From NCBI RefSeq assembly GCF_052324685.1, contig NC_135226.1, positions 21,089,751 through 21,153,750 on the forward strand: 64,000 nt of DNA. The letters run 5' to 3'. A program made the position numbers and the translations under genes. This DNA comes from Brachyhypopomus gauderio. Lineage: Eukaryota > Chordata > Actinopteri > Gymnotiformes > Hypopomidae. Below, piece by piece: positions 55,559 through 64,000 of the stretch. Numbering within the stretch: the stretch's first letter is position 1; each line of letters starts with the position of its first letter. A model generated the notes under the pieces. The model worked only from the letters and a program-made list of their open reading frames with translations, searched no databases and was not told the DNA's origin.

Positions 55559-56150
55559 TTTATTATTTTTTTATATCTATATATATATCTTTCGGTATAG
55601 TGCACAGTCAAAACGGGGAACTATCCGTCGCACATAAAGGCAGACAATCCCATCCTCGTCGCCAAATTCTGTCGTGTATTCACCTCAATAAATACCACGT
55701 AGATTGAGTCAATGTCTTGTCTTTATTTGCTGACTGTACAACCGCTGTAGAACTAAAGAAAAGCCCGCCAACTCGATCTGGTCACTGCGCAGCTCAAAAC
55801 GTCACTCTCCGCAGATACACACTGATTGGTTACAACCTTGACATTTGATCAATCACAACACATCACAACACATTTGAACAATCACAACACAGGTTAACTC
55901 TTAATGAACAATATGTATTAAATCAGAGTGTATTACTATACACAACAGACTGTGTGGGTTTTTGTGGGTACTCTGGTTTCTTCCCACAGTCCCAAGACAT
56001 GTGTGTTAGGTTGATTGGTCTCTAAATTGCCTTTGAGTGTGTTTGTGTGTTGGCCATGTGGTGGACTGGAGACCTGTGTATGGTGTACCCTGCCTCTGCC
56101 CAATGTGACCCTGACTATTGGAATTAAGAGGTACAGATAATGGATGGATG

Positions 56151-58315
56151 GTTGCCTTCCAATTAGTGTCTTTCATCAAATCTGTATTTTAAATCTTTGT
56201 GTTTTGACCTTGTTGTTGGGCATTAAGTTTGTGTTTGTGTGTGTCATGGTGTATACATTTATGTTTGTGTCCCTACCCTTGCTCACCATGACTGTAGTTG
56301 CAATATTCACTGTGAGCAGCGTGCACAGGTCTGACTGCTATACTAGCAAATAACTGGCTCAATATCCACGTTTGCTCACTCACCAAAGAGTCCGATAGCA
56401 TGTGTGTCGTATTTTCTCTTGTGGCTCAACGAATCACACATCCATATGCAAACATGAATAATGTCTGGGACTAACACATTTCAGTTACTAAAACTAAGAA
56501 AAACTGTTGAAAAACAATACGCTCCATAGCTGCTCACATGTCTCAAAGCCAGCCTACTATTAATGAACTTCCTAGATGTAATGCTTGTTGAAGGCAGCAG
56601 TGGCGCAAATGCAATTGAATGAATATTTAATAAAAAGGAAACAGCAAAACGCTACACTACAACAAAGGAGACAAAGTGGGATAGCATTCAGTACGAGAGA
56701 ATTAGATAAGGACAAGTACAGGATCATAACAACATAAGACTGAAGGAAGAAGAGAGAATCATAATAGGACCTAGGGAAACAGCGACTAAAGGGAGAGAGA
56801 TAAGAGAAACAAAACCTGACTACGGACGAATGACTTAACCAGACTACAACCGAACACAACGAGGGTAAACAAACAAATAAGCAAACTAGACTACAGAGGA
56901 ATACAACTAGAGTATAACATAAGCTAAAGGGAAACTGTGATGGGGTCAAAGATCTCGCCCATCACCTGGACTGTGTGTTTGTATATGCATATGTGTAAGA
57001 GGAATAACTCACTAGAGGTTCTTTGTCCTCAGGGGAGGAGGGCCGTCTTCCAGGGCTTCCCTGGTGCTGGCCGGTAGAGCCCACGGTTGTCGGCAGAAGG
57101 GGGGGGAGGCGGGTCCTACTGAACCTGTAGGAGGAGGACAGGAATAGTTGTAAATATGTTGAATATGATGTATAGCAAAACAATAGCGTACAGTTATGGT
57201 TTGTATGTGTAGAGCGTGTTTCGACAGCAATGTATGTAGTCCCACTCCAATATAGGTGGTAGGATCTAACAAGGTTGGGGGCGGGGCTACTCGTTTAAAT
57301 GTCGGGCATAGGATCTTTTCAGGAAGAGAATTTCCCGGGGGGTAGTGTAGCGAGTGTGGCCAGACACGCCGCTAAGCTATTTAGTGCGCAGTTTTACTAA
57401 CATTTTATTCGGTCCAAGGGGTTATGTTTACGTGTGTGATGCACAAATAAAGCAAATCACGGATGAAGTCTTTCGATGGAGTCAAGTCTGATCTTTACGG
57501 TCGAAACCCTGGCCTCTTCAATATATGCATTATTGTGAAGCCGCATCCACCCCTCCAAGGCATCTCCACTGAAACTAACACCAATACAAAATGATAAACG
57601 AGACAGACTGCGTAGCAGAAGGGTAGAAAAGCAGGAAGAAAGCATAAGCTAACAGTAACAACTTGAGGTAAAACAGAGAACATGAATCAGGCAAATAGAT
57701 AAACAGAGAATACTACGGATCAGAAAAGCAAGGAAAGACTCGTACAAAAACTGACAAGGGTCGACACGGCAGGGGAAACTAAATACACAAAAACATGGAA
57801 GTAAATGAGACACAGGTGGAAACACTGAGGATGGGGGCATGGAAGACAGAAGGGAAACCAAGGAAATGGGGAAGCTGGGCTGGACAAGGGAGGAGGGTGG
57901 AGCTGGACGTGACACTAGACATGCGCAACAGCGGGTCCTTTTTTGACCAATAGAAATTTCTAGTGGAATTTTTTATGTTTTCGGAAACAAAATTACAAAA
58001 GAACCAAGTAAGCAATTTACAACATTGCAAGACTTTTACTAGTAGGTTACCAAATCAAATTTATAAATGGCGAATCAGATGGAAAGTGTAATCACAATAC
58101 ACAGGAAGTGCTTGCTGCTAATCTTTGTGTCAATCAAACTAGTGGAGTTTGTGGAAGGCAGTAAAGCTAAACTATGTTTTCAGCCAGTTGGCATGCTTTT
58201 GTTTTTCTTCTTCTAAATTTACTATTTATGAATATAGATTTAATATAGAATATATAATATAATATAGACTTATAGAATATAACAGATTTTTCACAACAAA
58301 TTATTTAATGTTGGA
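56151..58315. other. OR5 upstream spacer with inverted relative of the OR3 upstream region
   Basis: Positions 56290-56480 are the reverse of 37430-37464 plus 39026-39160 and give the empty site of the 37465 LTR element. Positions 58095-58315 match the reverse of 37086-37260. Positions 57300-57480 (purine tract CCCGGGGGGTAG, TGTAGCGAGTGTGGCC, AATAAAGC) may be an unproved LTR. Open frames here on the minus strand are low-complexity. No gene recognised. Confidence 0.5.
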
Positions 58316-58610
58316 AACAACCTGTGTAAGCAGAACAGAGTCTGTCAATCTCCAAACTGTTAGTAAGCACAGTGGAGTTCTGTTAACTCCTCCTCTTCAA
58401 CAGAGCACCTCCAGAACAGTATAAATACATTAGACAAATGACCATTTGACCAATAACCACTCTGACTGTTTTTCTCTTTTCTTTTCTTGCTATCCAGTTT
58501 TCTAGTGAAACCCATATCAATTTGTGAGTGCTGTCTTCAGTGAGACTGCTCGGGGTCAGTTGTATTCTTTACTCTTTTTTATTCTGTCTTTGTATTTCCT
58601 GGTTGCAGAA
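58316..58610 (+). promoter_or_regulatory. OR5 promoter and 5' leader with TATA box
   Basis: Shared block from AACAGAGTCTGTCAATCTCC through CACAGTGGAGTTCTGTTAAC to TATAAATA (58420-58427). Donor candidates GTGAGT (58524) and GTGAGA (58540); acceptor TTCCTGGTTGCAG ending 58608. Confidence 0.7.
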
Positions 58611-59594
58611 ATGCAGAGCTCAGGTGTTAACAGCAGCTTAAGCAATAACATGCAATCAAATTTTTCTGTATTTATGAATATTGTGGTTCAAACACTAGTG
58701 AGCATCTTTCTCTATGTGAACTGTTTGATGATTTACACGTTTCTGAAGAAGGAGGTGTTCAGGGAAGATACTCGTTACATTTTGTTTGCACAAACCTTAT
58801 TTGTAGACTCTGTTTTAATGGTGTTGAGTGATACAATGTCAATTTTAAATATCCGGGTTTACCCTATCCACTTAATTGCTTGTATATTTCTGTGTACAGT
58901 TACAACTAATCTCACAATTTGTACTCCGCTGACTCTGGTGGCAATGTGTCTGGAGCGCTACGTTGCTATATGCATGCCTTTAAGACACGCTGACATCTCC
59001 ACCAGCAGGACCAGATTCCTTGGACTTCTTACAATATGGGGCATCAGTTCCATAATTCCACTGTTCACCTTAGTAGCCTATATATCTGTTCTTCCTCCTG
59101 GTGCTCTGTTGTCCTATGCTGTGTGCACTGTGGATTTAATGTTAGAGAAAGACTGGCAGGCACAATCACGTTCAACCATTTTTCAGCTTTTTTTTCTCAT
59201 TATGATCATCATCATTGCCTTTACCTACGTTAAGATAATGATTGCAGCCAGAGCTGCCTCATCTGAGAATAAAAAATCAACCCACAGGAGTCTCAGAACT
59301 GTGGTTCTTCATGTCATTCAGCTGTTTCTATGTTTAATACAGTTTTTAAACCCTTATATAGAAATGGTTGTTTTAAAAATAGATGTTTTGGCATATGTTT
59401 ATTTAAGACATGCCAACTTTATTATCTTCATAATTGCCCCACGTTGTCTAAGTCCATTAATTTATGGACTCAGAGATGAAAAGTTTTTCCATGTTTTAAA
59501 ACAACATGCTATATGTGGTCTTGACAGTCTTTTCTCAACATTGTTCAAAGCTGATCACTTTAAAATATGTCCGAACCAAACTCAAAACACTTAA
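58611..59594 (+). CDS. Odorant receptor 131-2-like, 7-TM GPCR (OR5)
   Basis: 327 aa. N-terminus MQSSGVNSSLSNNMQSNFS with two or more N-glycosylation sequons. ERYVAICMPLRH after TM3, TM7 CLSPLIYGLRDEKF, C-terminal tail ending PNQTQNT like OR4. Its loop 2 (AYISVLPPGALLSYAVCTVD) resembles OR1/OR2 rather than its flank-sharing partner OR4. TM6 begins VVLHVIQLFLC, with Val-Ile in place of Ala-Phe. The ATG is two bases after the leader acceptor. Intact and probably functional. Confidence 0.94.
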   Translation: MQSSGVNSSLSNNMQSNFSVFMNIVVQTLVSIFLYVNCLMIYTFLKKEVFREDTRYILFAQTLFVDSVLMVLSDTMSILNIRVYPIHLIACIFLCTVTTNLTICTPLTLVAMCLERYVAICMPLRHADISTSRTRFLGLLTIWGISSIIPLFTLVAYISVLPPGALLSYAVCTVDLMLEKDWQAQSRSTIFQLFFLIMIIIIAFTYVKIMIAARAASSENKKSTHRSLRTVVLHVIQLFLCLIQFLNPYIEMVVLKIDVLAYVYLRHANFIIFIIAPRCLSPLIYGLRDEKFFHVLKQHAICGLDSLFSTLFKADHFKICPNQTQNT

Positions 59595-60074
59595 AATTAT
59601 TGCACTTTTCATATTTTCCCAGTGTGCTTTAATTTCTCCACAGTGGGAATCAGTACATCAGTGTTTATAAGTGTGATTTAATTACATTAGTTTTATCATG
59701 TAATCAGTATATCAGTGTTTTATATTTTCATCATGTTTGGCATGGATGTTTAAATGATCTATTCTCTGGTTTTTGACTAAGATATGAAACTGGGTTTTAT
59801 TCAATTCACATTCAATGACGGCATGCGTTTTGTGTGTAATTATTAGAGAAATCACAAGAAAATAATTTTCAAATTGGAATGATTCAAATTGGAATTTTTG
59901 GAGTGCAGATTAATTTATAGATTATGAATCAACAAACATTCTGAACATTTCATACAAAAATAGAATGTCACTTGTTTGAAACTCCCTCACCTGTTCCTAA
60001 CCTGTTTGGCTAATCCACATTAAACACACTTCTTTACCACAAGGTATTTCATTTGATGCTCTTTGGAACATGAA

Positions 60075-60905
60075 GCTTCACCCCAGCTGACATGTCATGT
60101 ATGATTTGAACTTATGACTTATGACTGATTCTAGCATATTTGGGTATTTCTTTAGTGCTGATGTAACCATGCAAAATGCACATCTGCCTAACAATGTTTC
60201 AATGTTATGATTACTGGTGTTTTTAACATCCTGAATACAACAAAGGGGGGTGCAGAGTAGAGTTATTATGGGTGCCATCCACATAACAGTGAAAGTGTAG
60301 GCTATGTTTGCAAATGATTTGACCAAGGGGCAACATATAAATAATGAAGAGATGTGAACCAAGGCACACCTCGAGTAACTGAATCTGCTGGATTTGTCTA
60401 ACAAGGAAAACAAAATGTGATATATTGGAGATAGCACATGAACAATGTAGTCTCGGTACTGTGCAAAGTACGAAAACCCGATTGAAAAGGTTCATAAAAG
60501 ATATAACCAGACAGATAGACATACAATTTAAGAAGAATGACAATGAACAAATATAGATGTTAAAGTCCCCAAGTTCAATCAATGCTGAAATCAATGCTGA
60601 ACATGTAGAACTGAGGATCTCACTGAACTTAGATATAAAATTATCAGTGAGGGTTGTAGGTGGCTGATAGATCAGTAAAAATATTACTGGTGGGGACAAT
60701 GCAACTGTAAGTGCCATGAACTTAAATTACTTTACATCACCAAAGCTATCATGATGACTAACACTAAAAGCGCTGTTGTAAACAATGGCTAGACCACCAC
60801 CTTTCCCCTGGGCCCCTATAGTTATAACCACCAAGGGTCAAAAGATTAAGATGGAAGAAATCCCCAGGTTCTTGCCAGGTGTCAGTAAAAAAAAAAGCAT
60901 GCTGA
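60075..60905 (-). pseudogene. LINE fragment in the OR5 3' flank
   Basis: Counterpart of 45890-46740: endonuclease part 60717-60570 (ALIELGDFNIY) joined to the RT-like part 60437-60078 (LPLGQIICKHSLHFHCYVDG). Confidence 0.73.
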
Positions 60906-60922
60906 ATTTATTCTGGACAGTA

Positions 60923-61453
60923 GAGGGTTTTTCATCCACCGAGTTTTTGCGCATTTTGAAAATGCGCATGAAAAAAGCTAGATGGAAAAAGTCCAAAATT
61001 CGGAAAAAGCCCCAAATATCGCAAAAAGATTTTTACGCTAGGAGGAGGTAGAAAAGTTAGATTATCGCATCGCCAAAATTTGGAAAAACTGGATGGAAAA
61101 AGGTTTTCCGCATAAACGATGACGTATCATAGCTCAAGTCATGTGGTTCTGTACAGGATCGCGATGTAAAGATGGCAAATGCATACAAAAACAGTTCTGG
61201 AGAGAGCAAAAATTGAATTTAACTTCTCCATGTATAGAAAAGAAAAAGAAAAAAATGTTTCAAAACCTCAACGTGCAAAAATGCGTAACTGCCAGATGGA
61301 CGTAAAACCACTATTGTTTGGAGTCCTCTCACGTGATCTAAAGTTTATTCGCAGAACTGTAATGAATGGAAACAAGGCTTAATTCGCATTTTTTTCTGCC
61401 GAAACTTGGAAATTGCGCATTATTTTTTCGAAAGGTTTGGATGGAAACCCGGC
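60923..61453. mobile_element. TA-flanked MITE, 531 bp
   Basis: TA at 60921-60922 and 61454-61455. Imperfect inverted ends GAGGGTTTTTCATCCA and (reverse) GCCGGGTTTCCATCCA. The corresponding place in the OR4 flank (about 46710) lacks it. A TA target suggests a Tc1/mariner-like origin; no transposase. Confidence 0.82.
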
Positions 61454-62019
61454 TAATGATGTCATTACAAAAGGAGTAATGCAAAATTACATTTGTTGGA
61501 CAGAACAAAGTCACTTTGTTGTGGAATACGAAGATCATTGAGGTTTAGCCGTTGGGTACGTGAAAGGGGTCAGATTGTCAGTCCAGATTGCCAGAATAAT
61601 CCGAGGCTCCTAGAATTTTGTGAGCGATGAATATATCATGGATGGCATGTAATGCAGTGTGACATTGCATTTCATATATGTCACAAAATCCAGCTGAGAG
61701 CAAAATCAAAAACTATGAAGTTGAGCAGACATTTACTAAAGGAGCCATAGTCCATCCGTGGAGAGCAGGACCAGAGTAGATATGTTCCAAGGCAAAACAG
61801 AAATATTTGCGTAACAATAGGGAGCTAAGAGGCGGACACTGAGGAGAGCTGAGGAGAGCAGGGTTTAATAACTGGGGTGCTGACATGTAGGGTACAAGAA
61901 CGGCAGGACATAACTAATTCAAACAAAGAACAACAAAACAGCAAACCAATAATGAGACAGGATAACTCACAGACCAGGAATATAATACACCAGGGATTAC
62001 CAACACAATCACTACCCAC

Positions 62020-62512
62020 CAGTGTTGCGAATAACCGTTATGTAATACCGTTAGGTAACGGCGTCATTTTGTCAGTAACAGGTTAATATAAACTTTTCCT
62101 GTTGTTACAACGCCGTTGACATTAATGGTCATTAAAAGCGGTGCATTACTATATATTGATATACTAACAGTAATGGGAGCAGACAGGCTAGTGAGGAGTA
62201 ACAGATCTCGATAGGTCACAGTTCTCGGTGTAACGCCTGTTTAACTTAACAAGTCAGTAAGCGATTGGCTAAGGCACCGTTATGGTAACCAATCAGAGCC
62301 AGTGTTTTTACACGCGTGCCGAAGCACGCCAGTGACACACCAAACAGATAAGAGGCAGAAATGGCTCTTTTTTTTACTGTAATGCAAATACTTTCCCTGG
62401 TAATGAGTTACTTTTATTATAGAGTAATTGAGTTACTAATTCAGTTACTGATTTTTTTTACTAGTGAGTAACTATAACTAATTACTTTTTTAAAGTAATG
62501 TTCCTAACACTG
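62020..62512. mobile_element. Non-autonomous hAT element, 493 bp, with 8-bp TSD
   Basis: Ends CAGTGTTGCGAATAACCGTT and (reverse) CAGTGTTAGGAACATTAC. TSD CTACCCAC at 62012-62019 and 62513-62520. The empty site is intact in the OR4 flank (about 47278-47285). Confidence 0.95.
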
Positions 62513-62590
62513 CTACCCACAGAGAATCTACAGGAGTAGGCCTATAACACATTGATTTACAAAGAGAGACAGGAACAGAGAGTACAAGTG

Positions 62591-63560
62591 GTGATGTCAA
62601 ATTTGAAACGCGGAATCGAACTGAATCGATTAATTTGAATCACGGTGTTTCGAAGTTCGTATCAAAACGGAAAAGTCACGTGACTGTTCCAAAAATGGCT
62701 TTCTTTACGTCACGCTGTACATTACGTTTCGGTACATTTCGAACCTTTTTGCGCGTTTTAGTCTGCAATTAAGTTCAAGCAGCTGGTCTGAGATCAGAAT
62801 GTTTACTGATTACTTATAATTAGTTGTGATTATAACTGATTACTTGTAATGTTTAATAAATAAAGGATTACACAAGCATTTCCCTACCTTGCAATGTAAA
62901 ATGAATAGTGTCAGCTATAGCATAATGAAAAATACATCTTAGACCAGACCTGGGCAAACTACGGCCCGCGGGCCACATCCGGCCCGTTGTGCGTCCCTGT
63001 CCGGCCCGCGAGAGGCCAATCATAAATTAAACAAATATCTATGTCGTGCGTGCAATACAACTGTGACGCTTTTATTTTGAAAGCGCTACGTTTGTGTTAA
63101 ATCCGTGTGGACGTACCTGCGTGTGTGTGTGAGCTGTGCGAGAAACACTGTAGGTGATCAGCGACAAGTTAAGTGAACGTTGCACCTCGCGCGAACCTCC
63201 GCAAATGGCGGAAAATTTACGTGACGAATTTTAATTGTGCATTGTGTTCCAGGTTTGAAAAGTGCTGGAATTTAGGCTAAAGTACTTGAAAATGCTTGAA
63301 ATTGTAATTGTATTTCGATTCACAACAAATAGCTGACTGAACAGGGGGTATTCCAGAAAGCGGATTCAGTGAAGAAACCGGGTAAGTAAACTCAGAGTTA
63401 ACGAAAACTCAGGGTTTTCCGTTCCAGAAACCGAGCTTAGAGAGAACCTGAATCAGCTGGGAAATATTGAAATGGACATTGAAAGTGCCGTAGAAGTGCT
63501 TTAAAGCTAGGTTTAAGCCAGGTTTATACTTGACGTGGCGCGAGCGGCGCGAGCGTCCGC
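62591..63560. other. Repeat-rich spacer
   Basis: Positions 62947-63030 (CAGACCTGGGCAAACTACGG, CCCGCGGGCC) resemble a hAT-type terminus common in vertebrates. Positions 63240-63340 repeat part of the 18104-18994 interior. Positions 63345-63480 hold a decayed palindromic repeat (ATTCCAGAAAGCGGATTC / CCGTTCCAGAAACCGAG). Positions 63505-63570 match the left end of the TTAA-flanked element. No gene. Confidence 0.55.
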
Positions 63561-63570
63561 GCGGTGAAAA

Positions 63571-64000
63571 TTATGTATTCCCAGCAGGATTATATAGAGT
63601 AGTGCGGCATCTCTTAATACCATACAGTTGACATAGTTGCTGGATAAGGACACTTTCAAAACTGCGGCCCTGATCAGAATGCAATCGGTTTGGAACACCA
63701 AACTTACAAAACCATTCGTTCACCAGGACCTGGGCCACACTTTGAGCATGCTGATCTCGGGTGGGGACAGCTAAGGTGTATTTGCTGAAAACATAGGTCA
63801 GAACCAAGACATTCTCTACCCCATTTTGAGATGGCTCTGTAATAGCACTGTAAGCACTGTAAAATCTATGGCTAAAATCTCATTAGGGCATGACGCCAAA
63901 AGGTGTCCCAGGTTGAGAGAATTTAATTAAATTTGATAGATGTAAATGCTCTTTATATAGTGTAACTGTTTCCTTTTTTTTTTTTACAAAGATTTGGGAA
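63571..64000 (-). pseudogene. Ty3/Gypsy integrase fragment, runs off the right edge
   Basis: Frame 63807-63571 reads LTYVFSKYTLAVPTRDQHAQ, then LHSDQGRSFESVL (second catalytic Asp region). The upstream part to about 63890 continues in a broken frame. It ends at about 63571, where the TTAA-type sequence begins. Confidence 0.8.

Larger units (their letters stand above)
51237..55947 (-). mobile_element. Gypsy-B, full-length Ty3/Gypsy retrotransposon, minus orientation
   Basis: LTRs at 51237-51487 (3') and 55670-55947 (5'), TSD GACTG at 51232-51236 and 55948-55952. The LTRs are very similar but differ by several substitutions and by an extra short CACAACACATCACAACA-type repeat in the 5' LTR. The primer-binding region TTTGGCGACGAGGATGGGA follows the 5' LTR. 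Gag, protease, RT, RNase H and integrase are in Ty3/Gypsy order but broken into several frames. Its gag is a relative of gypsy-A's gag. Confidence 0.95.
51125..56150 (+). mobile_element. tRNA-derived SINE, split by gypsy-B
   Basis: The left part (51125-51236) has GGGCAGCATGGTGGTGTGGT, TAGCGCTGTTGCCTCACAGG and a B-box-like GGGTTTGATTAT. The right part (55953-56150) continues TGGGTTTTTGTGGGTACTCT, then GGTTGATTGGTCTCTAAATT, and ends in TGGATGGATGG. This order is that of the common fish tRNA-derived SINEs of the V-SINE type. Gypsy-B sits between the two halves with TSD GACTG. Confidence 0.87.
59595..62590. repeat. OR5 3' flank, duplicate of the OR4 3' flank
   Basis: Counterpart of 45421-47300 with two later insertions (60923-61453 and 62020-62512). 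The right limit of similarity is near 62590. Confidence 0.87.

Noticed and set aside
57300-57530. Possible solo LTR near TGTAGCGAGTGTGGCC
   Set aside because: A purine tract and AATAAA are suggestive, but no TSD, partner LTR or clear right end was found.

Overview
The window is vertebrate, almost certainly teleost, nuclear DNA. The evidence is split genes with consensus splice sites, orthologues of PIH1D2 and TMPRSS5, a cluster of intronless-coding chemoreceptor genes of the fish 'odorant receptor 131-2-like' type, and a dense load of Ty3/Gypsy, hAT, L2-like and R2-like elements plus microsatellites. I cannot name the species. There is no bacterial, CRISPR or operon content, and no rRNA or functional tRNA gene was seen.

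Layout. Positions 1-900 (minus): 5' three exons of pih1d2, running off the left edge. Positions 1733-5637 (minus): a complete 12-exon tmprss5 gene whose splice phases all agree (436 aa). Positions 5.6-6.9 kb: intergenic. From 6.9 kb to the right end is a chemoreceptor cluster: OR1 (7621-8613, -), a receptor remnant (22.46-22.59 kb), OR2 (26466-27458, -), OR3 (35801-36793, -), OR4 (44443-45420, +) and OR5 (58611-59594, +). All five receptors are intact 325-330 aa seven-transmembrane reading frames. Each has a TATA-box promoter block and a likely tiny 5'-leader intron ending directly before the ATG.

The cluster grew by duplication. A unit of about 15.8 kb (6.86-22.64 kb) repeats as 22.64-38 kb; in copy 1 the second receptor is reduced to a C-terminal scrap. 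OR4 and OR5 share long 3' flanks (45.4-47.3 and 59.6-62.6 kb). The upstream side of OR3 is an inverted relative of the upstream side of OR5. Because paralogous flanks survive, several transposon insertions have an 'empty site' elsewhere in the same window, which allows relative dating.

Between receptors lie: gypsy-A (12.8-17.5 kb, identical 200-bp LTRs) inside a GTF2IRD2-like hAT transposase copy; gypsy-B (51.2-55.9 kb, minus) inside a SINE; truncated gypsy-C (23.05-25.74 kb); internally deleted and solo LTRs; an L2-like LINE (39.6-43.0 kb, minus); an R2-like LINE 3' piece (19.6-20.5 kb); a 1-kb foldback element; and many hAT-type short elements with 8-bp target duplications.

I did not find a new molecular system. 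The most interesting signals are the conserved promoter and micro-intron of the receptors, the mosaic pattern of receptor segments, the duplication/empty-site record, and the nested foldback element.
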